DNA of 64,000 nt from Prorocentrum cordatum (taxonomy: Eukaryota > Sar > Dinophyceae > Prorocentrales > Prorocentraceae), in assembly GCA_963575745.1 (NCBI GenBank), contig CAUYUJ010019596.1, positions 112,034 through 176,033 on the forward strand, written 5' to 3'. The translations under genes and the position numbers were made by a program. Shown one piece after another: positions 20,489 through 31,143 of the stretch (positions are counted from its first letter, which is position 1; each line of letters starts with the position of its first letter). The notes beneath the pieces are model-generated. The model made no database searches, was not told where the DNA came from, and saw only the letters and a list, made by a program, of their open reading frames with translations.

Positions 20489-21369
20489 TTATGTCCCTGT
20501 GCAGTCCTCCTTGGTCAGCTTGTCGCGGTTCGCCTCGATGACTGATGTCTCAGTCGGAGGGCGCTTGGACGTGATCCGCCTCCTCTTCACCTCGGAGCCC
20601 GTCGTGCCCTGGTCGACCTTCTTGTCGTCGCCCGTCTTGTCTGCCTTGGTCTTCTTGCCCTTGCCGCTTATGGCAATGTAGTCGCGTGGAGTGGGTGCAG
20701 GCGGTGGTGCAGATGCCAAGGCCTTTAACGTGTCAGCTGTCAGCGGCATGCCACCAACCTGTTTGGATTTTCCACTTGATTTCCAGAACAGCTTAGCTTC
20801 GAGCTCGTCGATGTCAAAAGGCGCTTCTCGATAGTGGTCTCCTCATCGGTGCTGGGGACATCGACCAGCGGGACCTTACGCTTGGGTGGGACGGGATTCC
20901 CCACGACTTCATCATCATGATGATCATCAGCTCTGTATTTGCTCTTGTCGATGTCCCTGCAGGCAGCCATCTTGTCGATGATGATCTGGAGCTGGCCGTG
21001 ACCTTTCGGTGCTCGATTGGTGGTGCGGGCAATACTCTGCAACGACATCATCATAACACGCAAGCCGTATATGGATTTATCTGAGTCAGTGTAGCTCCAG
21101 GTCATGGTGTTTCTGGTCAACCACGCGTCAAATTGTTTTTGAAACAACTTTTGATTAGGCACCAACCCTCCTGATCTATCAACTATGCCATTGATCAAGT
21201 TGAACTGCTTTGATACCAATGCCCATGAACTCGTCAAGCCTTGCTTGGTCACCTCAGGACCGTTCCATAGCACACCAGGTTTGCAACTAGAGACCTGCAC
21301 GGGATCCGAAAAGAGATCGTATGAGACATCGTTTGGTAAGTCAATCCCCTTGGTACGTTTGGCCGACAT
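20489..21369 (-). CDS. Dinoflagellate mobile-element-associated protein A, one frameshift
   Basis: The start is ATG at 21369 (Met-Ser-Ala-Lys-Arg-Thr-Lys), just after a relict spliced leader. The protein has Cys-Lys-Pro-Gly-Val-Leu-Trp-Asn-Gly-Pro-Glu-Val-Thr, a Phe-Asp-Ala-Trp-Leu-x-Arg-Asn-Thr-Met-x-Trp-Ser block and Tyr-Gly-Leu-Arg-Val-Met-Met. I recognise these as conserved in unnamed dinoflagellate proteins found around transposase-like genes. Near 20830 one base must be skipped to continue into Asp-Ile-Asp-Glu-Leu-Glu-Ala-Lys-Leu-Phe-Trp-Lys and the C-terminal Lys-rich part, which ends at 20489. It is the first gene of the minus-strand cluster. Function unknown. Confidence 0.55.
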
Positions 21370-21381
21370 GCTCACACGAAC

Positions 21382-21405
21382 CTTCGAAACCAAAAAAAGC
21401 TGCGG
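21382..21405 (-). other. Relict spliced-leader-like sequence before gene A
   Basis: The minus strand reads CCGCAGCTTTTTTGGTTTCG then AAG. It matches DinoSL at most positions, with transitions and a 2-nt insertion near the end. It ends 12 nt upstream of the gene A ATG. Confidence 0.45.
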
Positions 21406-22014
21406 TGATGATGAGGGTGGTGATGGTGACGGTGGGAGACCTCAGGGATTCTGTGGATCTTTCCAAGCCCCACGGCCTTCCCAAACCCCAGGATCCAGGA
21501 TCCGAAACCCCAGGGCCCAGGACCCCGACCCCAGGACCCTCGAGCTGGGATGTTAGCCAACGCTCAGGCGAAGAGCTACTTACTCCGAATATGGAATGTG
21601 ACCAGCGCTACGGCGAGGAGACACCCACCGCATTTAAACGAACATTGCGCGTGAAACGCTCGAACTCATATATGTATATATATACATATATATATATATA
21701 TGTATGTGTATCTATATACGTGTATATGTATATGTATAAAGTGCACGCCCCGCTGTTATGTGGCAACACGCGCAAATACACAACAGAGAGGATAAACAAT
21801 TCGAGGCGGGGCCATCTTTAAAACATGAAGGTAAAAGAAACACATGTATAGATAAATGTGCTCACGCTATATATATATATATAAGAAAAAAATGGTTTTC
21901 AAGATGGGCTTCACAGAAATCTTTATATTGTGTTTTTAAATCATATGTCCAGCTGGCCTTCTCTTTTATATTAACAAGAATCTTGTATATATAGAAGAGT
22001 TTGAGCGTCTGGGG
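21406..22014. other. Spacer with (TA)n microsatellites, no gene
   Basis: TATATG repeats at about 21665-21735 and an ATAT run near 21870. The region 21430-21560 is CCCAGGACC-rich. The ORFs are simple-repeat products. Confidence 0.75.
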
Positions 22015-22065
22015 AGGTCCGGGACCGGGGGAGTCCGGGACCGGGAGGCGGTCCGGGACCCTAGT
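22015..22065 (+). repeat. GGTCCGGGACC minisatellite, three units
   Basis: GGTCCGGGACCGGGGGAGTC-type units directly before the GTAACCAAATC array. Confidence 0.9.
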
Positions 22066-23352
22066 GTACGTAACCAAATCATATGGTTACGCTCGAAACT
22101 GTTGCGCGTAACCAAAACGCGAAGAATTTGGTTACGATCGACCCCTCAGACACTTGAGCCATCAAAATGCATTCAACACCCCCGTAACCAAAATCTTCCC
22201 GGGAAGATGTTCGCATAACCAAATCGTAACCATATTTCAAAGCTTCGTAACCAAATCATAACCAAATTGCATATATCGTAACCAAATCATAACCAAATCG
22301 TAACCAAATCACAACCAAATTATAACCAAACCGTTAGCATATCGAAACGACCATGTTCGACATTGCCGATGGGGCTGAAGATGGGGGCGGGCGGAGCAGG
22401 GGGGAGTCTGCCGAGCTGGTAGAGCAGGAGGAGGAATAGGAGGAGGAGGATGAGGTGGAGGAGGAGGAGGGGGGAGGAGGAGGAAGGAAGCACGGTGAGA
22501 GCACGAGGGCTCAGGAGGAAGATTGACGCATTGATGCTTCGACGCGGGGTTTGAAGATCAGAGGGAGGAGGCTTGGAAGAAGAATTTGAGGGAGGCCGAA
22601 ACAGACGGGGGTGATAATGAGGCTTGCAGGAAGTATCACAGGAATGGCAGGGCAGGAGGAAGCTTGGAGGGGAGGAGGCAGCTTGGAGAGGGAGGCTCTG
22701 AAGAAGGACTAGGTGCGGGGATACAGGATTGAAACTTGGCGGTGCTAGGGGGGAGGAAGAAAATGAGGAGTGTGGATTTCAAAGAAGCGACTTGCGCGGG
22801 GGGTCTGCACTGAAGAGGCATAAGATATGGTGGAGGGCTCTGTTTGGGTGGGTGCTAGACCCGTGGGGACAAGCTCGGATCAATGTTTGAAGAGAGAGCT
22901 CTGGCACGGGGTAGGGGCGGCGAGACATAGGAGAGGTTCTGAGGGAGAAAGGAGTGAATCACGATGTAACACGGTGTGTGTGTGTGTGTACGGACAGGCC
23001 CACCAGGGATAGGCTCCACCAGGGATGGGCCATGGGCTGGTCAAGACATGGGCCACGACGGACCCCGTTTTGCCAAATCGTAACCAAATCGGAACCAAAT
23101 CGTAACCATATGGAAACGTAACCAAATCGTAACCACATTTGATATAGCGTAACCAAATCGTAACCAAATCTAATACTTTAATCACCAAATCATATCCAAA
23201 TCACACTTCGTAATCAAAGTGCGCGCAACCAAATCAAAACAATGCACCCCTCTCATACAGACTTGGCTCAACAAGAAGCCGATTTGGTTACGCACGTGCG
23301 CGCAACAAACCATGGTAAATTACAATACTTTGGGCGCGTGATTTGGTTACGA
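22066..23352. repeat. GTAACCAAATC repeat-bounded segment
   Basis: Many copies of CGTAACCAAATC lie at 22066-22345 and 23070-23240; the reverse complement (GATTTGGTTACG) is at 22120, 23279 and 23340. The core 22360-22960 is GGA-rich with no convincing ORF, plus a short GT repeat at 22974-22990. Clustered short repeats at both ends around a non-repeated core resemble subterminal repeats of a non-autonomous DNA transposon. Confidence 0.6.
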
Positions 23353-23366
23353 TGTCTTGTCTTCTA

Positions 23367-23822
23367 GGGGGGGTTCGGGACCGGGGGAGGTCCGGGACCG
23401 GGGGGGTCCGGGACCGAGTGGGTCCGGGACCGGGGGGTGTCCGGCCGGGGGGTCCGGGACCGGGGGGGGTCCGGGACCGGGGGGGGGTCCAGGACCGGGG
23501 GGGGTTTGGGACCGGCCGGGTCGGGACCGGGTGGTCCGGGACCGGGAAGGTCCGGGACCGCGGGGGTGCGGGGCCGGGAGGGTCCGGGACTGGGAGGGTC
23601 CGGGACCGGGTGGTCCGGGGGTTCGGGACCGGGGGGGTCCGGGACCTGGACCGGGAGGGGTCCGGGACCGTGAGGGTCCGGGACCGGGGCGTGGTCTGGG
23701 AATTGTCCGGGACCGGGAAGGGTCCGGGACCGGGTCCGGAACGGGTCCAGGAGGTTCCGGGACCTGAGGGTCCGGGGTGGTCCGGGGCCGGGGGGAGTCC
23801 GGGACCGGGGGGGTCCGGGACC
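23367..23822 (+). repeat. GGTCCGGGACC minisatellite, main array
   Basis: About 30 units of the 14-18-bp sequence GGTCCGGGACCGGGG, each a near-palindrome around TCCGGGA. All six frames stay largely open here; none of the ORFs is a gene. Confidence 0.95.
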
Positions 23823-23825
23823 ACC

Positions 23826-23885
23826 CAGAGGTCTCATAGATCTTATTCTAAGATCCAGTATGTAAGATCTTATTTTTGGAACATC
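23826..23885. repeat. AGATCTTA inverted-repeat element (diverged copy)
   Basis: TAGATCTTATTCTAAGATCC followed by GTAAGATCTTATTTTTGGAAC. It matches the cleaner hairpin at 40432-40495, which also adjoins a GGTCCGGGACC array. Confidence 0.6.
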
Positions 23886-24000
23886 TTGATTTCAGGAAAT
23901 AAGAACACTCCTAATCGATCTTTTTTCTTATACATATCATATATTTACAATGTCAAAACTTAGTATGTTAACCTACAAGTTTGGACAAACCATAGTCGAT

Positions 24001-24255
24001 GTACAACAGCACCAACACATTCAACTACAACAACACCAAACACAACAACACCACCAACAACAACAACTACGACAACAACAACAGCAACAACAACAGCCAC
24101 GACAACAACAACAACAGCAACAACACCACCAACAACAACACACCACCACCACCACCACCAACAACAACAACAGCAGCAACAGCAACAACAACACCACAAC
24201 CACCACCACCACCACCACCACACCACCACAGCAACAACAACACCACCACTCGACC
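24001..24255 (+). repeat. CAA/CAC microsatellite
   Basis: Runs of CAACAACAA and CACCACCAC. The open plus-strand frames encode only poly-Gln, poly-Asn or poly-Thr. Confidence 0.95.
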
Positions 24256-24259
24256 AAAC

Positions 24260-24838
24260 CGCTGGTGCCTCGAGCGCATGGTGCAGCAGGCGCCGCCGCC
24301 TCCGCCGCCGCGGTTCGTGGACATCTGGCGCTTCGTCCGCCGCGTCCCGATGGACCGCATCCTCCTACTCTTCTTAACTCTCTTAAGTATCCTGCTCATC
24401 CTCATGATCCTCCTCACTTCTGCTCCTCCACCCCTCCTCCACTCGAGGAGGCTGGAGGCGGCGGCGCTGGCGGCGGTGGCGGCGGCGCCGGCGGCGCCGG
24501 CGGCGCTGGCGCTGCTGGCGCTGCGGCGCAGGCCAGCATCGGGAAACGTCTAGGAGAGGCAAGGAAAGGGGGAGGGTACAGGATGAGGAAGGAGAGGCGG
24601 AGGAATGGAGGGTCGGAGGAGGATGACGATGAGGATGGCGGTGCCGATGACCTCGGACGGGCTCGCGCGTCTTGAGCCATCTTAGGGCCGCCTCGGGCCG
24701 TCTTGGGGCTCGTCTTGAGCCATCTTAGGGCCCCTTGGAACCCGCATCGAAGTCGGATCCAAGTTCGAAGTGGGTGCCACCCCGCGGCACCCACTTCGAA
24801 CTTGGATCCGACGTCGGCACCAATCCCCCCGCCAGCCC
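24260..24838 (+). other. Possible 5' exon region of gene E, with a perfect 27-bp hairpin
   Basis: An ATG at 24279 opens a short Pro-rich then Phe-Val-Asp-Ile-Trp-Arg-Phe-Val-Arg segment, followed by a GGC/GCG-rich Ala/Gly tract at 24450-24530. I cannot connect these to gene E. At 24752-24778 and 24786-24812 are perfect 27-bp inverted arms (GTCGGATCCAAGTTCGAAGT...) with a 7-nt loop, just before the acceptor GCCCAG|GCGGAG at 24838. This looks like another hairpin intron. Confidence 0.4.
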
Positions 24839-27748
24839 AGGCGGAGACGCAGCGCGCGGAGGAGACGCAGGTCGCCGAGGAGACGCAGCGCGCGGAGGAG
24901 ACGCAGGTCGCCGAGGAGACGCAGGTCGCCGAGGAGACGAAGCTCGCGGAGGAGACGAAGCTCGCGGAGGAGACGAACCTCGCGGAGGAGACGCAGGTCG
25001 CGGAGGAGACGCAGGTCGCAGAGGAGACGCAGGTCGGCGCGGCGATGGTGGCGGCGGAGGCGGAGTGCGGCGACTTCGCATTCGACCGCGTCTTCGCCGA
25101 GGACGCCGCCGCCCTCCGCCGCCAGGAGCCGCCCGCGCCGCCAGCACCTGCGCGCGAGGATGGCGAGGAGGCCACCAGGAGCCGCCAGCTGCGCGCTGCT
25201 GGCTGGGTGCTGACGCCCGATGGCTGGGGGAAGCCAGCAGCGAAGCCCGCGGTGCCCGTGGTGGAGATCGATTCGGACGACGAGGCGTTACGGGGGGCAA
25301 TTGATACCGACAGCCTCGAGTTGCGAGTTGCATCGACTGGGCACCCCCCTCTCGATGTGACTCGAGACTGTCGGTTTCAATTGGTCGCCTACGCAAGGCA
25401 CCGCTGTCCGCTGTGGCGGCCAAGAGGGCCAAGATTGATCAGGCGACGGTCGACGCGAGCCAGCCGCAGGCCTCAGACTGGCGCCCGCCCAGCAGCCAGC
25501 CAGCAGCAGCGGTGCAGCGCTCCACCAAGCAGCCCGAGACTGTGGAGGCGTCGCCTCTCCCCGACAGGCAGGACAGCTACCAGGCCATCTTGAATGAGAT
25601 CGATGAGATGATGGCGGCGGAGGAGAGGGCGGAGCATCGCCCTGCGGGGATGAACGAGGAGGAGACGATGCTGTACGATAGGATGATGAACACCGAGGGT
25701 GGAGGCAGCAAGCGGCCGCAGGGGGGAAACGGAGGCGAGCCCGAAGCGCCACCGAGGAAGAGGCAGGCCGCCGTGCGGCGCGCGTCGACGCCACCCCGCG
25801 CGGCTCCAGCAGCCGCCGAGGCGTGCCCGCCAGCGAGCGAGTTGTCGCCGCTGCGCGAGGCGTCGCCACCGCCCACGCCGCCACGCGGGCTGGCCGTCAG
25901 TCTGTCGGAGCAGCCGCAGCAGCAGCATCGGCCCGCCACGTTGGGGCCGAAGCACCAGGCCTTGCCGACCTTGCTTGGGAAGCAGCAGCCGACAGCCACC
26001 AGGGGTGGCGACATGACTGGCATCTCGAAGGAGGCCCTGGTGGCGCAGCTGAAGGCAGCGTGCGCGAAGATGCAGTCGACTGACCCCGAGACGGACCTGC
26101 TGCAGGCGGATGCGACATTCGAGAAGTTCTACAAGGGCGACTTGATCATCAAGCTGCGTGAGATGCGGCCCGAGGCGCGCGAGAAGACCATCGACGAGGC
26201 CGACGACGGGGCGGTGGAGGAGACCACTTCCGCGCGCGAGGAGCGGGAGTTGTGGGAGTCCCTGGAGGCCAAGGGCTTCAAGTTCAGCACGGAGAAGAAG
26301 AAGGGCAACCCCGTCGCTGGCAGGTGGGACCGCGTGATGAAGGGCACGAATGCGTGGGCAGACAAGTACGCGCAGGCGGAGGGCTACCCCGCGAAGCGGG
26401 CGGTCCGCGAGGAGTGGGCGAGGTGGGCCTTCACCAACTGGGAGAAGCAGAGGCGCTTCGAGAAGTCCACGACCAACTCGAAGAAGCAGAAGCTCACAGG
26501 CACGTACGTGCCTCTGGCGAGGATGGCGCGGAAGCTCGGCGGAGGGGCCCAGGGGGCCAGGATGGCCTTCACCTACGCCACGAAGGCGATCATCATGGGG
26601 GGCATCTGGACGAGGTGGTGCAGCATGACGGACACGCTCATGTACCTCTTCGTGGAGCGGTCACTGGAGGACGAGTGGGTCCAGTCGTGGTCCAGCCACG
26701 AGACCTGGGCGGAGGGGGGCTTCGGCAACGGCGGCGGCGGCGGCGCTGGCGTACCTCAGCGCTGCAGCCGCGGGGCGCCGGCGACGAGGGCGGCGGCGGC
26801 GGCCCCGTCTCCCGAGCAGCAGCCAGTGGTGGAGGTGACGCCGCTGCATCAGCTGAGGGAGGCCAACGAGCACAGCACCAAGAAGACGCCGCCCCCTGGC
26901 GAGATCAAGGACACCGACGTGCCCAGCGAGCAGCAGCAGCCGAAGACGGAGGGTGAGGACACCAAGAAGAAGGTCGCCAAGAAGCAGCCCCAGTGGATGG
27001 TGGAGTTCCGCAAGGTCAAGGCGCTCTACGGGCAGACCACGAGCCAGGTCCGCACGGGCGGGCGCAGCGGGGAGGGGGATGGCCATCGCAGGTGACGATG
27101 GCGATGACGAGGTTGACGACGTCGAATGCGACAGTGATACCAATGATTGACCTTTGTTGAGGAGGTGAGGAGGGGATGGGGACGAGGGGACATGACGAGG
27201 CGAGGAGGTGATGAGAGCTGGGGCGGAGGACTGGAGCAGGGGTAAAGGCGAGGTCGATGATTAGAAAGAGCTTAACGACGAGAGTGCATGACGAGGAGTG
27301 GGAGTAGGTGGACGGGAGGACCGACCATAGGATCAGGCCTCGCTCGTCCCTGCGAGCCCATCCTCCTCTACTTCCCTCTGCGGGTCTGCAGTCGACGTCA
27401 CATCCCCATTCCTCATCACCTACCCTCGCATCTCTCCGTCATTGCTCCGCATGACACCTCCCGCCTACTCCGCCTCGCGCGACTGCTGCCAGCGAGGGAA
27501 GGCGTCGATGGACGAGGGAAGGTGTTGTGATGAGGGATGGCCTTGGGAGGGGGCGAATCGGGGACGGGAGAGGTTGGGGGACGTGGCAGGAAGGATGAGC
27601 AGGAGCGCGCAGGGTTAGGCGCAGGAGGCACACGGGGGGGCGGCGAGGGGAGGTCTCCACGATCGACAACCTCATCCTCGCCGACAGGGACTGGAAGTTC
27701 GCCAAAGGCGAGGACATCCGCGGGGATATGGACGCGCTCCATGAGACG
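24839..27748 (+). CDS. Dinoflagellate mobile-element-associated protein E, three exons visible
   Basis: Visible exons: 24839-25284, 25398-27047 and 27653-27748; the first and last exons of the gene are not identified. Exon 1 has an 18-nt tandem repeat (24841-25034) giving Ala-Glu-Glu-Thr-Gln repeats, then an acidic Asp-Ser-Asp-Asp-Glu end. Exon 2 has a Pro/Ala-rich linker, then a conserved block at 26250-26700: Trp-Glu-Ser-Leu-Glu, Arg-Trp-Asp-Arg-Val, Arg-x-Glu-Trp-Ala, Thr-Gly-Thr-Tyr, and Gly-Gly-x-x-Gly-Ala-Arg-x-Ala with Met-Gly-Gly-Ile-Trp. I recognise this block as a recurrent unnamed dinoflagellate family near transposase-like genes. Exon 3 (Trp-Lys-Phe-Ala-Lys) fits that family's C-terminal helix. 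Function unknown. Confidence 0.55.
25285..25397 (+). other. Hairpin intron (113 bp, GC-AG, phase 0) in gene E
   Basis: Borders are GACGAG|GCGTTA and CGCAAG|GCACCG, with AG|GC at both ends. Splicing joins Asp-Asp-Glu to Ala-Pro-Leu without a shift, although the raw frames differ. Inside is an inverted repeat whose arms start AATTGATACCGACAGCCTCG and match at about 19 of 22 positions. Confidence 0.6.
27048..27652 (+). other. Intron (605 bp, GT-AG, phase 0) in gene E
   Basis: Borders are AGCCAG|GTCCGC and GGGGAG|GTCTCC. The interior is GA-rich low-complexity sequence without coding signal. Confidence 0.5.
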
Positions 27749-27774
27749 GTGCCAGGGGGATGGGGATGGAGGGC

Positions 27775-27950
27775 ATCTCCCATCTCGCATGGGCACGGGC
27801 GGGCATGTGCGTCCGTGGGCCGCGCTGGTCCCGCTCGAGTTTGGACGCGACTTGGGCGCGACCTGGTCGCGTCCAGGTTGCGTCCAAACTCGCATGCGCG
27901 TGGACCATGGATGCATGTGCTTGCCCGTTCCCAGAACGGCTCGCCCTGAC
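27775..27950. repeat. TTGGACGC-type hairpin in gene E downstream intron
   Basis: CGAGTTTGGACGCGACTTGG...CCAGGTTGCGTCCAAACTCG (27830-27890) is a strong hairpin. Weaker pairing continues outward (GGGCACGGGCGGGCATGTGC against GCATGTGCTTGCCCGTTCCC). Related hairpins lie near 32.2, 33.1, 36.2 and 38.4 kb. Confidence 0.7.
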
Positions 27951-28239
27951 CCGAAACGAATTCGAAACATCGTGTCGCGCAGAAACCTCGTAGCTGGCGA
28001 CACTAACGACTCGTTCGTGCCATGCGCAGTGCGCAACACAGAGTGCCCCACAGGGCTGGGGCGTGGCCGGCACATATCCTCCTCATCATCACCCCACTCG
28101 CTGGTGTCTTCCTCTACTGCAATACCCCTCCATCCCCTACGCACCTCGCCATCCACGCCCTCGTCATCCTCATCATCTTCCACGCCCTTCTGTCCTCCCT
28201 CCGCATTGCCATCTCGCACACCATCATCCACTCCCTCAT

Positions 28240-28261
28240 CGGTGGAGCCATTTTGGCTCAG
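28240..28261 (+). other. Relict spliced leader upstream of gene G
   Basis: CGGTGGAGCCATTTTGGCTC then AG contains the exact 15-nt DinoSL core AGCCATTTTGGCTCA. It lies 51 nt upstream of the gene G ATG at 28313, so it fits as the scar of the original trans-splice site. Confidence 0.7.
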
Positions 28262-28312
28262 CGCCTGGCGCAGTCGTCAGGCGTGCGCTCGCGGGCAGGC
28301 GACCGCCGTGCC

Positions 28313-30576
28313 ATGGCGGGCACTCGCTCGCGGAGCCAAGGCGGCACGGCTCTGCTGGCAGTGCTCAAGGAGCACGTGACGACCGCAGACGAGCTCGACT
28401 ACACGACCGACCTCGACGGCGACGTGGATGGCGACACGATAACGGCGTGGAAAGACATGATGCTGGCGGCGCGCGAGGCGATGTACCCGCAGACGTCGAT
28501 CTCCCAGAAGTGCGGGAAAGCCATGTTCGTCGATGTGCTCGAGGCGAACGGGGCGAGCTGGAACCTCGGGGCCGAGGAGGCGAGCTGGGCGGACACCTCG
28601 TCCAAGATGTTCAGGGCGATGCTGCGCCACGTGCAGCAGGCTGTGATCAAGATGAAGAATCGTAGGACCTCAGCGTGACACATCTGCCCTATAACACATT
28701 TCGCGCTTGCGGGCGCGGGGCGCACAAGCGCGCGCGCGCGCTCGGCACGGGGTGTGCGCCCCGCGCCCGCGAGCGCGAAATGGGTTTCAGGGCGACATTA
28801 TTCGTTCCAGGACTCAGGACATCCCATCGACCTCCAGATGGGTGGTCCCGTTCGTCGAGGCGGCGCGGGCCCTCGAGAGCGCGGAGGAGCCAGCCAATAA
28901 GCACAGTGACACATGGGCGACGGGGTGAGTTGGGGAAGGGTCCGAGGGCCTTGTCGTCTGTCGGGAGGAGCTGTGGATGAGTCGAGGAGGAATCGTCGAG
29001 GAGTCGCGACTCCAGCAACTGGTCCATCGCTGCCTGAGCGAACACATCGACCCCGATGCTCGCCCCCTCGCCCGTGTGAGCACGCATGCTGAGGAGAAAG
29101 CGTGGCTGTACGCACTAGACGATGTCTCCAAGGCCAACATCTGATGAACAGACTCCGATGAAACTGGCGTGCTACGGGGCTGCGAGAAATTGCCCATCGG
29201 CACGCCAGTTCCATCGGAGTCTGTCCCTCCTCTCGCATCAGGGCGTATACCGTCTGGACTCGAGCAAGGCCAACCCCGCGCCCGAGTACAGCTTGCCGCT
29301 GGCGGACGACAAGTCGGCCTCGGCCGAGACGGAGGTCCCCATCAAGTTCAAGGACGGCACCGTGGTGACCGTCCCAGGCTTTACGTTCCAGAACTTGCGC
29401 GACTGGGCGGAGACGAGCGTCGACTTCAAGACCAAGAAGGGGGCGGGCGTCATCTGGGAGATGGAGCGCGAGGACGACAAGATCCAGCTCAGCAGATGGA
29501 CCAGGAAGGGCTCCGCGGAGCTCGGCATCTGGCAGCTGCCCAAGAACGCCGCCTCGAAGATCAGGAAAAAGATGCTGATCAGCTTCATACCTCAAGCTGG
29601 CATGGAGAATTACGAGCAGATGTTGACGAAGCAGGCGGAGCTTTTAGCGCACAATAAGACGACCAAGGAGGAGGTCGAGCAGGTCAAGCGCAAGTACATC
29701 GCAGAGTTCAAGGCGAAGGTCGGCGACGCCACGAAGGAGACTGCCAAGCTGAAGGGCAAGGCGAAGGCGAAGGGGCGCGCCAAGGCGAAGGGGAAGGCGA
29801 TGCCGAAGCTCCCCAAGAGGGTGGACGACGACGACACCGAGGGCGACGTCTTCGAGGGCGAGGGCGCGGGAGAGGACGATGTGGCCGAGGAGGGAGATGG
29901 CATCGAGGATGCAGGAGACGAGAGCGACGAGGATGAGGACGAGGTGCCAGCCGACGCCGACGAGGACGGGGAGGCGCCCGAGGCTGCTGCGCCCGAGGCG
30001 GCTGCGCCCGCGCGGCGGGGACGGCCGCCCAAGCTGGCTGCCGCCGCCGCGGCCAGCGAGTCCGACCAGGGCGCCAGTGGCAAGGGCAAGAAGGACTCCC
30101 CGAGCACCGAGGTGAAGGCGAAGGTCAGCGGCGCGGCCGCGAGGAAGAGGCCTGCTGCGGCATCGCCCGCTGCTGCGGCGAAGCGGGCCGCGCTCGCCGC
30201 CCCTGAGCCCGAGGCGGGTGCGCAGCCGGCTGGCAGCGCGGAGGCCTCGGCACAGGATGACAAGAAGCCCGAGCTGAAGAGGGTGCGCCGCACGAGCAAG
30301 GAGAGTGGCGCGAGTGGGACGATGCAGACAAGGATCGAGCTGAGCACCCCTGAACCGACGTCACCGCCCGCTTCGAAGGTGGGAAGGTTGAGCAGCGCCT
30401 CGCCTCAGCAGCAGTTGAACCCGAAGCTCACCAGGCGCAGCTCCAGCCACCAACTGCCCCCCATCGAACCGCATGCCCCAGCGGTCCCGCTCGTTCAGGC
30501 GATGGCTGACGTCTTCGGCGCTGGCGGCGGGCTCTTCGACGCCATGGAGAGAGCCGACAACACGTTCGGGCTCTGA
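28313..30576 (+). CDS. AT-hook-containing hypothetical protein G, four exons
   Basis: Predicted exons are 28313-28672, 28791-28924, 28982-29123 and 29242-30576 (1971 nt, 656 residues, in frame throughout). The ATG follows a relict spliced leader by 51 nt. The N-terminal exon is globular and acidic. Exon 4 starts Gly-Val-Tyr-Arg-Leu-Asp and contains Thr-Val-Pro-Gly-Phe-Thr-Phe-Gln-Asn-Leu-Arg-Asp-Trp, a Lys-rich helical stretch, an Asp/Glu tract, and then Arg-Arg-Gly-Arg-Pro-Pro-Lys-Leu (about residue 469), a textbook AT-hook core. The C-terminus is Ala/Ser/Pro-rich and basic. A DNA-binding or chromatin role is inferred from the AT-hook only. The 57-bp intron 28925-28981 is the least certain junction. 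Confidence 0.55.
28673..28790 (+). other. Hairpin intron 1 of gene G (118 bp, GC-AG, phase 0)
   Basis: Donor ACCTCA|GCGTGA, acceptor TTTCAG|GGCGAC. Arms 28698-28726 and 28753-28781 (29 bp, starting ATTTCGCGCTTGCGGGCGCG) pair almost perfectly around a CG-rich loop. The unspliced frame would stop at 28678. Confidence 0.6.
29124..29241 (+). other. Hairpin intron 3 of gene G (118 bp, GT-AG, phase 0)
   Basis: Donor GACGAT|GTCTCC, acceptor CATCAG|GGCGTA. Arms 29148-29171 and 29201-29224 (ACAGACTCCGATGAAACTGG...) pair at 23 of 24 positions. Its length equals that of intron 1. Confidence 0.6.
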
Positions 30577-31143
30577 GCGCACTGTGCCGACGTCAGGTTA
30601 CAGCAAGCTACGCGCTGCCGTCGCCGCGAGATGCAGAGAACAGGCAGTGCTAGGCTCGGCGAGCGGTGCCGACAGGGATGCATCGCGACAGCCGAGGCAC
30701 AAGTGGGCAGTTGCCCCCACTGCAAGCACGGGTGATATGTCATCTGGACCATCCATATCCTCCATATCTTCCGTCACCTCATCCCCCTCTGGTCACATCC
30801 GATCCATCCATCGTCGCATGGCCCCGCCTCCCCAGCGCTCAGCGAGGACAGATGTGGGACGTGATGAGGACAGGGCGGATGTGGAGGAGGAGAGTGAGGA
30901 TGAAGAAGATGAGGAGGAGGAGGAGGATGATCAGCCTGGTGCGAGTAGGAGCACGGTGAGGCAGATGGGACGATGAGGCATAGGATGTGGACGAGGGGTG
31001 ATAAGGTAAGAGGTCGGTGAGGAGGACGAGCAGGACGAGGAAACTGGTGGCAGGTGACGACGTACATGAGGAGGAGGTGCGGAGGGCGGGCGTGGGGAGG
31101 GGGGGGGGCTCGGCCATTGCCTGGAGGGGAGGTGCGCGCGGCC
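30577..31143. other. Spacer between genes G and J
   Basis: GGA/GAT-rich in the second half. The plus-strand frame 30473-30976 is a run-on of simple sequence. The stretch just before 31144 (GAGGTGCGCGCGGCC) is open in the J frame, so J could begin in an earlier exon here. Confidence 0.5.

Noticed and set aside
13375-21405. Bacterial-style operon
   Set aside because: Same-strand genes but with spacers of hundreds of bases, introns and leader relicts; no ribosome-binding sites.
23288-23963. Gly/Pro/Arg-rich ORFs on both strands
   Set aside because: Products of the GGTCCGGGACC minisatellite; equal openness in several frames.
24414-25432. Arg/Ser/Ala-rich minus-strand ORFs opposite gene E
   Set aside because: Shadows of a GC-rich plus-strand coding sequence with 18-nt repeats.
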